A DNA stretch of 64,000 bases from NCBI GenBank assembly GCA_041281825.1, contig CP166298.1, positions 2,728,001 to 2,792,000 on the forward strand, in the 5' to 3' direction. Of this stretch, positions 37,661-45,792 are shown piece after piece (the first letter of the stretch is position 1; every line of letters starts with the position of its first letter). The position numbers and the translations under genes are program-made. Under the pieces are notes generated by a model. It did no database searches and had not been told where the DNA came from. It saw only the letters and a program-made list of their open reading frames with translations. The stretch comes from Paenibacillus_D tarimensis_A. Its GTDB lineage: Bacteria > Bacillota > Bacilli > Paenibacillales > Paenibacillaceae.

Positions 37661-38648
37661 CGGGGGCTTCCGCCTCCGCCTCAGCTTCAGCAGCTTCGGA
37701 CCGTTCTTGCGGTTTTTCCGGAGCTTTTTTGGATTTTAGGCATTTCATTCTATACTCTCGACCGTAACTCTTGGCATAGTCAATGATCGTGTCGATAGCG
37801 GACGAATCGGGCAGCTTCGTAAAAGGGCATGGATCCGGCCTTGTATTTACTTCAATAATCCAAGGGCGCAGGTCGTTATCAACCGCGATATCCAGCCCCA
37901 GCTCATTCATGGCCGGATAGGAACGTTCGAATTCCCCGGCCGTCCATTTTGCGATTTGTGCCATTTCCTCCAATAAGCTTTCTGCTTTTTCCTTTCCCGC
38001 CGTTTTCTCCAGCAGTTCTAATGCCGGATAGATTGTCCCGCCTTGACTGCCGTTCGTGACCGCTTTGTTCGGGTAGGCGACTCGAGCGGCCGTACCTGTC
38101 GTTTCCCATTTTTTCTGAGGATTTCGCTGGATCATGACACGAAAATCAAAAGGTCTATCTTCAAGCTTCAACATCTCAATACCTTTTTGAACAAGATATG
38201 TCCGGCTGCCGATACATTTCCGGACCGATAAGTACAGCTTCTGATAGGAAGAAAACCGGAAGAGCCTTGTATCTTTTTTGTAGCTGTATTTTTCTCCGTC
38301 CTTCACCACGCGCATTACCCCGATTCCCAATGAACCGGTTACCGGTTTAATGTAGACCATATTAAATTTCAACAGCATTTGGCGCAAGTTATCAAACGTT
38401 AGCCGGCATGTTGGCGGCACATATTTTCTTATCCGCTTATTTCGCCATACGATCGTTGTTTTTACCAATTTATTGGAAATATATTTCCGTTTCTTATTCA
38501 TTCCCTGTAAGTCCTCCTCATTAACGGCAATTGTCGTCGTCCAATAAAATACGTATTTGCTGCCGGAGAGGTGAATGTCTGCGATTCTTCTTGAAAGTGC
38601 GAACCTGTTAAGGCGCAGGCTCATATCATGGGTAGCATATGATGCCAT
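37647..38648 (-). CDS. YheC/YheD family ATP-grasp protein, paralog 2
   Basis: 333 aa. Same ATP-grasp core as the paralog at 7295: VYIKPVTGSLGIGVMRV, PFDFRVMIQRNPQKK, and the metal-binding end PWIIEVNTRPDPCPF. It has an extra N-terminal domain of about 70 residues (RIADIHLSGSKYVFYW) and a low-complexity tail (EAAEAEAEAEAP). Probably linked to spore coat assembly; substrate unknown. AAGGGGC precedes the ATG. Only 38 bp separate its start from that of the divergent 38687 gene, too little for two separate promoters. Confidence 0.87.
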   Translation of the reverse strand: MASYATHDMSLRLNRFALSRRIADIHLSGSKYVFYWTTTIAVNEEDLQGMNKKRKYISNKLVKTTIVWRNKRIRKYVPPTCRLTFDNLRQMLLKFNMVYIKPVTGSLGIGVMRVVKDGEKYSYKKDTRLFRFSSYQKLYLSVRKCIGSRTYLVQKGIEMLKLEDRPFDFRVMIQRNPQKKWETTGTAARVAYPNKAVTNGSQGGTIYPALELLEKTAGKEKAESLLEEMAQIAKWTAGEFERSYPAMNELGLDIAVDNDLRPWIIEVNTRPDPCPFTKLPDSSAIDTIIDYAKSYGREYRMKCLKSKKAPEKPQERSEAAEAEAEAEAPVTSD

Positions 38649-38686
38649 ATTCGCCCCTTAGACAATGACACTTTGGAGGGAGAACA

Positions 38687-39916
38687 ATGATCGAATCAAT
38701 GTCGTTGCTGCAAAATACAATCAAAAGAATGACAGAGCACTATCCATGGTATAGCGATCTTCTCAAGCGGCATGCAATCGACATGACAAGAGACGTTTTG
38801 TTAGACCGCTTGCCGTTAATCACATCGTCTGTGCTGGAAGAGTTTTATTATACGAAGGACAATCCATTCGAGGGACGGAGCGATTTATTTCGGTATCAGA
38901 CCTCCGGAACAAGCTCCGGCCGCAGGAAAACGATCTATTATTCGAAAGAGGACGAAGAGCATTATTTACGGAACAAAATGGAGATTTTCAGAAGCATAGT
39001 GAATGATTTTTCAGGCCGCACCGCTTTGGCGGATATGGGAACCGGCCATGCGGCAGCGACTGCGATCGACGTGTTCCAACAGTTAGGCTTCCAAGTGGAA
39101 TCGGTATCGTACCAGCTTCCGGTCGAGCGTCATTTGGAACGCTTGCAGCTGCTGAAGCCCGATCTGTTATACACAATGCCGTCCATTCTAGACCGCATTA
39201 TGCTCGCAGCCGGCGATTCGTCGGTCTACGGCATCCGCAAAGTTATTCTCGTCGGTGAGATCGCATCGCCGGCCTGGATTCGAAAAACAGCCGACCTGCT
39301 GCGGATCGATCCCGTCGATATCGTGGATACGTACGGATCGATCGAAATCGGAACAATCGCTTATTATTCCCATGAACACGGGCGTTATATTATCTCGGGA
39401 GATCTGATGGCGGAAGGGGTGACCACCGAGGAGCTTGGGGAGAATAACGAAACTCTGGCGGATGACGAGCGGGTTCTTGTATTGACTTCGACCGGAAGAA
39501 GCATGTTCCCTGCTCTTCGTTATGTAACGTACGATGTCGTTCGGGACCTTCGTCCTGTCAAGATTGACGGTGAGACGAGGCAAAGTTTCCGCTGTCTTGT
39601 GAAAAGAATCGGCACGGAGCTCAAACACGGAGAAAAGATCAGCATTTACGATATCGAAAACGTAGTGTACCGCTATCTAAATGAAGCGACCGTCCGGGTA
39701 AAAGTGACCGGTAACGCCTTGACGGTATATATCATCGGCAAGCAGATCCCAAGTCCCGTACTGAAAGCCATCAAGAAGGAGATTACCGGACAAATTCCGG
39801 AGATCGGGGCGATGATCGAGGGACGATTACTGCAGGACATCAACGTGATCGGTCTGCCGTTCGAAGATTCCGTTCATCGTAATGCCGTAAAAAACAAAAA
39901 AATCTATTATGAGTAA
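38687..39916 (+). CDS. PaaK-like adenylate-forming enzyme
   Basis: 409 aa. Phenylacetate-CoA ligase-like architecture: YQTSGTSSGRRKTIYYS around residues 70-86 is the phosphate-binding loop (TSGTSSG 72-78), VDIVDTYGSIEIGTIAYY is the adenine-binding motif, and the C-terminus has the small lid domain. It should activate a carboxylate as an acyl adenylate, then transfer it to CoA or an amine. TGGAGGGAG precedes the ATG. It is the first gene of a three-gene operon with sbnA-like and sbnB-like genes (13 bp and -4 bp spacing). No carrier protein or NRPS is visible nearby. Confidence 0.83.
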   Translation: MIESMSLLQNTIKRMTEHYPWYSDLLKRHAIDMTRDVLLDRLPLITSSVLEEFYYTKDNPFEGRSDLFRYQTSGTSSGRRKTIYYSKEDEEHYLRNKMEIFRSIVNDFSGRTALADMGTGHAAATAIDVFQQLGFQVESVSYQLPVERHLERLQLLKPDLLYTMPSILDRIMLAAGDSSVYGIRKVILVGEIASPAWIRKTADLLRIDPVDIVDTYGSIEIGTIAYYSHEHGRYIISGDLMAEGVTTEELGENNETLADDERVLVLTSTGRSMFPALRYVTYDVVRDLRPVKIDGETRQSFRCLVKRIGTELKHGEKISIYDIENVVYRYLNEATVRVKVTGNALTVYIIGKQIPSPVLKAIKKEITGQIPEIGAMIEGRLLQDINVIGLPFEDSVHRNAVKNKKIYYE

Positions 39917-39928
39917 GGATGTCGGAGT

Positions 39929-40912
39929 ATGAATCTGGATACAGGAGTATTTCAAACGATTGGGCATACGCCGTGTATCAAGCTGGACCGGTTGTTCGGC
40001 AAGGAGCCTTACCAGGTCTATGGCAAGCTGGAGTGGATGAATCCGGGTGGAAGCGTGAAAGACAGGCCGGCGTTGTATATGATCCGGGAAGCGCTTCGCC
40101 GCGGCGACCTGCATGAGGACTCGGTCATTATCGAATCCAGTTCAGGCAATATGGGCATTAGTCTTGCGCAAATATGCCGATTCTTGGGACTGAGGTTTAT
40201 CTGTGTCGTCGATCCCCGGACGACGGATCAGCATAAACGGATCATCCGCAGCTACGGCGGTGAAATTGAACTGGTTGCAGAGCCCGATAAAGAGACCGGC
40301 GAATTTTTACCTGCACGTATTCAGCGGGTGCAAGAGCTTCTCCGGGATATTCCGAACAGCTACTGGACGAATCAATACGAAAATCCGGACAATTATTTGG
40401 CGCATGCCCGTACGACAATGGTTGAAATCGTTGAATCGGTCGGCGCACCGGATTATTTATTTTGCGGTGTCAGTTCCTGCGGAACGATACGGGGATGCTC
40501 GGAGTATATCCGGGAGAACCGGTTGTCGACGACAATCATAGCGGTAGATGCGGCAGGAAGCGTCATTTTCGGCGGAGAGAAGGGAAACAGGAAATTTCCG
40601 GGTTTAGGGGCAGGGATGATCCCTGGACTCTTTCGTAAGGATGTGGCGGATCGTGTCGTCTATGTAACGGACAGAGAATGTGTGCAAGGTTGCCTCGACC
40701 TCGTCCGGTACGAAGCCATTCTTGCCGGCGCTTCATCCGGCGGCGTTATTGCAGCCATTCGCAAGTTTGGCAAGCGCATTAAAGAAGGGGCTGTATGTGC
40801 CGCAATATTGCCGGACCGCGGAGAACGCTATTTGAACACGGTATTTTGCGATGAATGGCTTGAAGAACATATCGAATGGGATCAATTCATTGCTGACGGA
40901 GTGAAGCTATGA
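39929..40912 (+). CDS. sbnA: SbnA-like N-(2-amino-2-carboxyethyl)-L-glutamate synthase
   Basis: 327 aa. PLP-dependent cysteine-synthase fold: PLP lysine K44 in NPGGSVKDRPA, substrate loop ESSSGNMGISLA, phosphate-binding loop FCGVSSCGTIRG, and a C-terminal ASSGG motif. The motif set and the partner gene are those of SbnA, which joins O-phospho-L-serine and L-glutamate to form ACEGA. With SbnB this gives L-2,3-diaminopropionate. An ordinary cysteine synthase is less likely because of the neighbour. Ribosome binding site is weak (AAGGATG). Confidence 0.88.
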   Translation: MNLDTGVFQTIGHTPCIKLDRLFGKEPYQVYGKLEWMNPGGSVKDRPALYMIREALRRGDLHEDSVIIESSSGNMGISLAQICRFLGLRFICVVDPRTTDQHKRIIRSYGGEIELVAEPDKETGEFLPARIQRVQELLRDIPNSYWTNQYENPDNYLAHARTTMVEIVESVGAPDYLFCGVSSCGTIRGCSEYIRENRLSTTIIAVDAAGSVIFGGEKGNRKFPGLGAGMIPGLFRKDVADRVVYVTDRECVQGCLDLVRYEAILAGASSGGVIAAIRKFGKRIKEGAVCAAILPDRGERYLNTVFCDEWLEEHIEWDQFIADGVKL

Positions 40913-41874
40913 TTTATTTAAACGACCGTCATATACGGGAAATCGGCATGGATTGGCCCCGGCTGCTTCAGACGGTTGAATCCGTAACAACGATTATCGA
41001 CCAGGGAGATTATGTTCAACCGCTTAAGCCCTATTTGCGTTATCGGGATCCCGGCAACCGGATCATCGCGATGCCCGCTTTTGTCGGAGGCGGGATCGAG
41101 GCGGCGGGATTGAAATGGATTGCCGGATTTCCGGGCAATCGGAGCCGGGGTCTTCCCCGGGCGCATAATGTGACAATCCTCAACGATCCGGCGACAGGTG
41201 CGCCCGAGGCGATCTGTGCGAGCAGCCTGCTTAGCATTCTCAGGACTGCCGCGGTCAGCGGACTCATGATCAGGGAATATCTTGCATGCAGAAAAGTAGA
41301 GACATTCCGTTTAGGCATTGTTGGTTGGGGCCCGATCGGACGTCATCATCTGGAGATGTGCATGAGTTTGTTCGGCGACCGGGTGGAGCTTGTTACACTA
41401 TACGATATCAATGGGATCGAATCCGGCTCCGTCGCCCCATCGTTCAGAAACAAGACGAAGACGGCCGGTTCATGGAAGGAAGTATACCGGCAGTCCGATA
41501 TCTTTATTACTTGCACTACTCCTGAGGCCAGGTACATTGACGAAGCTCCTTCACCGGATATGCTGCTGCTGAATATTTCATTAAGGGACTATCACCCGGA
41601 GAGCGTAAAGCACCTGAGCGCGGTAATTGTAGACGATTGGACGGAAGTATGCAGGGAAAATACTGATATTGAACGTTTGCATGAGCAATACGGATTATCG
41701 AAGGAAGACACATTAACGTTAGCCGATGTTGTCTGCCGGGAAGGGCTGCAAGCATTTCCTCCGAATGAGTCCGTTTTTTTCAATCCGATGGGACTTGCGG
41801 CATTCGATATCGGTATTGCCGATTATTACCGGAAAGAAGCGCGCCGGCTCGGGATCGGCAAGGAATTGGAATGA
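40909..41874 (+). CDS. sbnB: SbnB-like ACEGA dehydrogenase
   Basis: 321 aa. Ornithine cyclodeaminase/mu-crystallin fold: N-terminal dimer part with VQPLKPYLRYRDPGNRIIAMPAFVGGG, then a Rossmann domain with GIVGWGPIGRHHLEM and TTPEA. SbnB oxidatively cleaves ACEGA with NAD to L-2,3-diaminopropionate and 2-oxoglutarate. The ATG overlaps the sbnA stop (ATGA), so translation is coupled. A strong terminator closes the operon. Confidence 0.87.
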   Translation: MIYLNDRHIREIGMDWPRLLQTVESVTTIIDQGDYVQPLKPYLRYRDPGNRIIAMPAFVGGGIEAAGLKWIAGFPGNRSRGLPRAHNVTILNDPATGAPEAICASSLLSILRTAAVSGLMIREYLACRKVETFRLGIVGWGPIGRHHLEMCMSLFGDRVELVTLYDINGIESGSVAPSFRNKTKTAGSWKEVYRQSDIFITCTTPEARYIDEAPSPDMLLLNISLRDYHPESVKHLSAVIVDDWTEVCRENTDIERLHEQYGLSKEDTLTLADVVCREGLQAFPPNESVFFNPMGLAAFDIGIADYYRKEARRLGIGKELE

Positions 41875-41904
41875 GATCAATCAACAAGAATAATTAAGGT
41901 TTTG

Positions 41905-41940
41905 AAAAATCCCGGGGAATTGACCCGGGATTTTTATTTT
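41905..41940 (+). terminator. rho-independent terminator of the Dap operon
   Basis: AAAATCCCGGG and CCCGGGATTTT arms with loop GAATTGA, followed by TATTTT. Confidence 0.9.
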
Positions 41941-41999
41941 ATGCAATATTAGGTCAAACTAACAGGGCACGCCCCATTCGGAAGTGAGGTGAACATCAT

Positions 42000-42332
42000 T
42001 TGGATAAAGAAATTGTCTCCGGAATCGTTCGGGAATTAAGTCATGATTCCGTTCGCTGGCCTGAACCGATTCAAGAGCAAATTAATCGTGTCCAGTCCAT
42101 GCTTGCCCAATACAGTCCGGAACAATTCGAACGGATGACAGATGGTGCGGTAACGACACCGGCAACGGAAAATCCCGTTTCCCCGGATGATCCTGCCCTG
42201 GCTGTTAATGAACTTCATGCGGCCTTGACTGATTATGCAAGCCGGAACCGCAAACAAAAGGACGAACAGCTCGAATCATGGCTTAATCGGTTAGGCGCGC
42301 AGGTCGATACTTATGAACGCGATTTTCCGTGA
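42000..42332 (+). CDS. hypothetical protein, 110 aa
   Basis: TTG 42000 behind GAAGTGAGGTGAAC. Hydrophilic and helical; N-terminal IVRELSHDSVRWPEPIQEQINRV, a Pro/Thr-rich middle and a C-terminal helix (YASRNRKQKDEQLESWLNRL). No cysteines, no signal peptide, no known family. It lies 30 bp before the lipoprotein gene and shares its direction, so co-expression is likely. Confidence 0.65.
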   Translation: MDKEIVSGIVRELSHDSVRWPEPIQEQINRVQSMLAQYSPEQFERMTDGAVTTPATENPVSPDDPALAVNELHAALTDYASRNRKQKDEQLESWLNRLGAQVDTYERDFP

Positions 42333-42362
42333 AGAACGTTATTTACCCAAAGGAGGGGCAGC

Positions 42363-42995
42363 GTGAATAACAAGATTTTGAGATGGACATGCACGGTCAG
42401 CCTTGGCGTTGTCTTATTGACGGGTTGTACCGGCCAGTTGAATAATCGTGATGATCCCGCGAACCGGCACGGTATGAGTTCCAGTCCATCGGCTTATGAA
42501 CAGCGTTTCAATCCGCAATCCTATAAAGAGCTCCACGGAAACGGCATGAACGGTATCAACCCCGACGGCTCCGGAACTTCAGACAGCAAATGGAACGCAA
42601 ATCGAACCACTGCTAATGATATCCGGGATCAGCGGCTGCGAGGAGAATCGATTGCGGGCCGAACGGATGCGATGTCCATATATGGCGCAGACGGCGTCAA
42701 CCGGGCCATAATCGGCCGATCAACCGTGATGGTGGAGCGCTTGCGTCCGCTCGGCGTGAACGATATTCTTGTTTTAGGAGATATCGTGGTTTTGAATGTG
42801 GCTGGGAATGATGTCAAATCTGCCGATTTCCGGCAATATTTCGGTAATAACTCCTTAGTGCTTAAAGTAAAGGATCAAAGGGCTGCAAAAGCGATGAGAA
42901 GAGTAAATGATACGATAGATTCCGGGAATGCAGCGTTAAACGCAAATATGCTCGTTTCGGACATGCGCATCATTTTGAAGTTTGCATCACCGTAA
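42363..42995 (+). CDS. lipoprotein of unknown function, 210 aa
   Basis: Starts at GTG 42363 behind AAAGGAGGGG. Lipobox LLTGC near residues 18-22 predicts a lipid-anchored extracytoplasmic protein. A disordered Asn/Ser/Asp-rich region of about 70 residues follows, then a domain with VERLRPLGVNDILVLGDIVVLN. This is loosely similar to YhcN/YlaJ spore lipoproteins, but the resemblance is too weak to name it. A terminator follows. Confidence 0.75.
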   Translation: MNNKILRWTCTVSLGVVLLTGCTGQLNNRDDPANRHGMSSSPSAYEQRFNPQSYKELHGNGMNGINPDGSGTSDSKWNANRTTANDIRDQRLRGESIAGRTDAMSIYGADGVNRAIIGRSTVMVERLRPLGVNDILVLGDIVVLNVAGNDVKSADFRQYFGNNSLVLKVKDQRAAKAMRRVNDTIDSGNAALNANMLVSDMRIILKFASP

Positions 42996-43014
42996 ATTGA
43001 AACTAGAAGTCCAG

Positions 43015-43051
43015 AGAAAAAACCTCCATCACCGCTCAGTGGTTTGGAGGT
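43015..43051 (+). terminator. terminator between convergent genes
   Basis: AAAACCTCC and GGAGGTTTT arms around about 16 bases, A-run before and TTTTATC after; probably bidirectional. Confidence 0.8.
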
Positions 43052-43062
43052 TTTATCATCTC

Positions 43063-44046
43063 TTAGTGAACCGATTCGTTGTCGACGACAATTTCTTCAA
43101 TTAATTCATTTTTGTACATAAGCGACAAGTTCAAGCCGTCAAATTCCTTTTCTTTATCAAGCTCCCGCAGCAGATGGGATGTGATGGCATCGGCATCTTC
43201 GATGCTGCCGCGTTCCCTGAAATCGATAAATCCGGTTAAGCGGCGGCTTTCGATATCAACCGTTGCCGTTCCGACCGGCAGGCTGCCGAAGGATTGCTTA
43301 TAGATCTCATATGTGAGTACGTCTCCGTCATCGCGAGCCAGCAGTACACTGATTTCTTCGTCCATATCTTTGCCGATATGTTCTACAGGGGTGTCCAGTA
43401 AATCTTCATGCGTGAGCTCGATCGTATCCAGCAGCTCATTTTCAAAATGGTGATGAAAGACAAACGAGTCCACAGTTGTTTCGTCGAAGTCCGACACCAC
43501 CAGCTCCGTAATCAATTCAATTTCCTCATCGGCCGGCTCGCGAATCCAACGGACCCGGCCGGTAACATCCGGATCATCGGTTCTTAGCGTAACTTCGGCG
43601 ACCCAGTTTTTTTCCATATCGTATACATGATAGGTTATTTTATTCTTTCTCTCGCTTACGGTCACGAGGTCGTATTCTGCCTCAGCCCAGTATTCTTCCG
43701 GATCCTCGAACTCCTGCTGCCTGACCGGCTCCTCCATCTCCGGAGCAAATTCGTCTTCCGGCGCAGTCGTCACGACCCGGTCGTAGCTGCTGTAAGTGAC
43801 AAGAACATCGCATGTTTCCGCGCGCATCGCTTGGATCAGGAACTGGATATAATGCTGTAAGTAAGAGACAACCTGATCTTTCATATTTGGTTTGACCGCT
43901 TCCTGTTCGATCTGGGCGGATCCTGCGATCCGGTCTCCCTCCCGGTAAACCAAAGTCAGCGTACCGGCAAACCTGCCTTCAACCATAATGTCGCACACTT
44001 CGCCTCCGGACGTTTTCAAATCCGGCCTCAGTTCAATATGTTGCAT
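43063..44046 (-). CDS. acidic conserved hypothetical protein, 327 aa
   Basis: Soluble, strongly acidic, without signal peptide or membrane segment. It seems to be built of two or three related modules of beta strands followed by a helix, e.g. CDIMVEGRFAGTLTLVYREGDRIAGSAQI near the start, ITYHVYDMEKNWVAEVTLRTDDPDVTGRVRW in the middle, and LTYEIYKQSFGSLPVGTATVDIESRRLTGFIDF near the end, all with the order strand-G/V-strand-D-x-R/G. No family is known to me. The ATG is preceded by GGAGGCGAGATA. Confidence 0.72.
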   Translation of the reverse strand: MQHIELRPDLKTSGGEVCDIMVEGRFAGTLTLVYREGDRIAGSAQIEQEAVKPNMKDQVVSYLQHYIQFLIQAMRAETCDVLVTYSSYDRVVTTAPEDEFAPEMEEPVRQQEFEDPEEYWAEAEYDLVTVSERKNKITYHVYDMEKNWVAEVTLRTDDPDVTGRVRWIREPADEEIELITELVVSDFDETTVDSFVFHHHFENELLDTIELTHEDLLDTPVEHIGKDMDEEISVLLARDDGDVLTYEIYKQSFGSLPVGTATVDIESRRLTGFIDFRERGSIEDADAITSHLLRELDKEKEFDGLNLSLMYKNELIEEIVVDNESVH

Positions 44047-44149
44047 TATCTCGCCTCCAATAAAACAGTGGATTTGCCCGCAATTGTTAGGGTATCCAGT
44101 TTTTCAGATTTTAAGGCGGAATTGCTTGGGAATACTACGGAGTGACTTG

Positions 44150-44231
44150 AAGCGGTGAGACTTAAAACGGTGAGACTTTGAGCTCCGCTCAAAGATCCCT
44201 ATGTCATGCTCAAAGATCCCTATGTCAGGAG
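44150..44231 (+). repeat. dispersed palindromic leader repeat
   Basis: Two degenerate left units (GTGACTTGAAGCG, GAGACTTAAAACG), the core CTTTGAGC-TCC-GCTCAAAG, one extra right unit (GCTCAAAGATCCCTATGTC) and a tail TATGTCAGGAG that forms the ribosome binding site of the 44242 gene. Confidence 0.9.
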
Positions 44232-44241
44232 TGATGGTTGG

Positions 44242-44556
44242 ATGAGAAGGAGGCTTTTGCTTTTTTTCGTTTTGTTGATTTTAGCGGGGGTTCACAAGGG
44301 TGAGGTCGGGTTTGCCCAGCCGGATTATGCCAAATGGGGAAGAATGGCCGTGCAGGAGACGGCGAAAAGATACGATGCGGATATTATTGATTATTTGCAC
44401 GTAGGCCGGCAAACGGTATCTCCAGGCGTAGCGGAAGAAACGTTTAAGCTATGGCTGCGAAAAGACGGCAGAGAGTTCGGCGTATACGTCGTCATCCGTT
44501 TTGAAACGGAAACCGAACGTGTCATTTCCATCCGATTTATGGAGACTGCGCGTTAG
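44242..44556 (+). CDS. DUF3889 (YqzG/YhdC-type) secreted protein
   Basis: 104 aa from ATG 44242; AGGAG lies at 44227-44231. The N-terminal 25 residues are a signal peptide (LLLFFVLLILAGVHKGEVGFA-Q). The mature part YAKWGRMAVQETAKRYDADIIDYLHVGRQ and FGVYVVIRFETETERVISIRF fits DUF3889, a small extracellular alpha/beta domain similar to PepSY, with unknown role. The leader carries the dispersed repeat immediately before the ribosome binding site. Confidence 0.83.
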   Translation: MRRRLLLFFVLLILAGVHKGEVGFAQPDYAKWGRMAVQETAKRYDADIIDYLHVGRQTVSPGVAEETFKLWLRKDGREFGVYVVIRFETETERVISIRFMETAR

Positions 44557-44666
44557 CCGCCTATGGATTCCACTGAAAGCAATTATTAATCCGGCCACTG
44601 CAACTTTATCTTGGTTATATTGCGTTCAATAAGTATAATGATGATTATTAAGAAAGCGGTGGTCGG

Positions 44667-45263
44667 ATGAAACGATGTACGAAAGGCAGCATCAGTATTG
44701 TTATGTGCATGTTTATGTTTTTTGCGGTAATGCCTTACGTTGAGGCGCTTAATTTTGCGACCTATCCGCTTGAGGAATTGGCGGAGCAATCGGACACGAT
44801 TATTATTGGGACAGTGGTCTCAAAAAAGGGAGGGGCCAGCGAGAATTACGATAAGTATCAGGTATCCATCGACCAGGTCGTTATAGGCAATGTAGAGGAA
44901 GGATCGCAAATCTCGGTCAATGTGCTCCAGTGGTCCGATGAAGGAATTCTGGAATCAGGGAAACGATATCTTCTGCTTCTTAATGCTAACTCTGGTCTTT
45001 ATGAAATTTCCGGTGTACATCAAGGTTTTATTCGTATTGAAGGCGGAAGAACGGTATCCAGATTTTATTCCCAAGATGAAGTTGAGCGGTTCTTGGCAGA
45101 CAATGATATCGAATTAACGTCAAGGCCGATCCCGGGCAATCGAGAAGCACAACCGGTTGATAACGGTTCGGATCAATATGTTTTTCCAGTTCTTATTGCG
45201 GTTATCGTCCTGATCGGAATTGCACTGCCCGTTGGATTATTGTATAAGAGAAGAATGAAATGA
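44667..45263 (+). CDS. membrane-anchored extracellular protein, 198 aa
   Basis: Signal peptide at about 1-27 (CMFMFFAVMPYVEA). A beta-rich domain of about 120 residues follows (SDTIIIGTVVSKKGG, YQVSIDQVVIGNVEEGSQISVNV), then a C-terminal membrane helix (VFPVLIAVIVLIGIALPVGLLY) and a short basic tail KRRMK, giving an outward-facing, membrane-bound topology. No sortase motif. Function unknown. It precedes the thioredoxin-like gene by 43 bp. Confidence 0.75.
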   Translation: MKRCTKGSISIVMCMFMFFAVMPYVEALNFATYPLEELAEQSDTIIIGTVVSKKGGASENYDKYQVSIDQVVIGNVEEGSQISVNVLQWSDEGILESGKRYLLLLNANSGLYEISGVHQGFIRIEGGRTVSRFYSQDEVERFLADNDIELTSRPIPGNREAQPVDNGSDQYVFPVLIAVIVLIGIALPVGLLYKRRMK

Positions 45264-45306
45264 TTCCGGGCATTATTAACTTCGACAAGGACAAGGGAGA
45301 GAAGAT

Positions 45307-45666
45307 ATGATCGGAGCGAACGGATGCAAACTCCAATCTGGAGAAATAATGGAAATACGGGAAACGCATCTCATCGATAGAAAGCATGAACATCACGCAA
45401 AAGAAGTCATTTTCTTATTCACGCCATTGTGCGGCACATGTAAGCTTGCCGAGAAAATGCTGCAAATTGCTCTAAAATCCGGTATAACCGCACCGATTCG
45501 AAAGCTCAATATTAACTTTGCCCCGACCGTTCGCGACAGCTGGCAAATTACAAGCGTACCGTGTTTGGTGCTGCTTCGAGGCGGGAAACCGGTCAAGCTG
45601 GAATATCGGATACAATCTGTCGGTTATCTCTATGAAATGTTAAAGCGGTTTATGAACGAGGACTAA
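45307..45666 (+). CDS. thioredoxin-like protein
   Basis: 119 aa from ATG 45307 behind AAGGGAGAGAAGAT; a later ATG at 45349 would remove the N-terminal extension of 14 residues. Active-site-type CGTC in FTPLCGTCKLAEKML and cis-proline region ITSVPCLVLLRGGKPV fit the thioredoxin fold and resemble YtpP-type proteins. A cytoplasmic thiol-disulfide role is likely. A terminator follows. Confidence 0.86.
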   Translation: MIGANGCKLQSGEIMEIRETHLIDRKHEHHAKEVIFLFTPLCGTCKLAEKMLQIALKSGITAPIRKLNINFAPTVRDSWQITSVPCLVLLRGGKPVKLEYRIQSVGYLYEMLKRFMNED

Positions 45667-45685
45667 TATTCCACTGGAGATTTAT

Positions 45686-45727
45686 ACCGAATGAAGGATG
45701 CCAACCCATTCATTCGGTTTTTTTTGA
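45686..45727 (+). terminator. rho-independent terminator
   Basis: ACCGAATGA and TTCATTCGGT arms, followed by TTTTTTTT. Confidence 0.85.
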
Positions 45728-45792
45728 TTTGACCCTTTAATCCAACTCTATTAAAATATGAAAATACCATCTTTTAATAGGAGGATCTGGAA

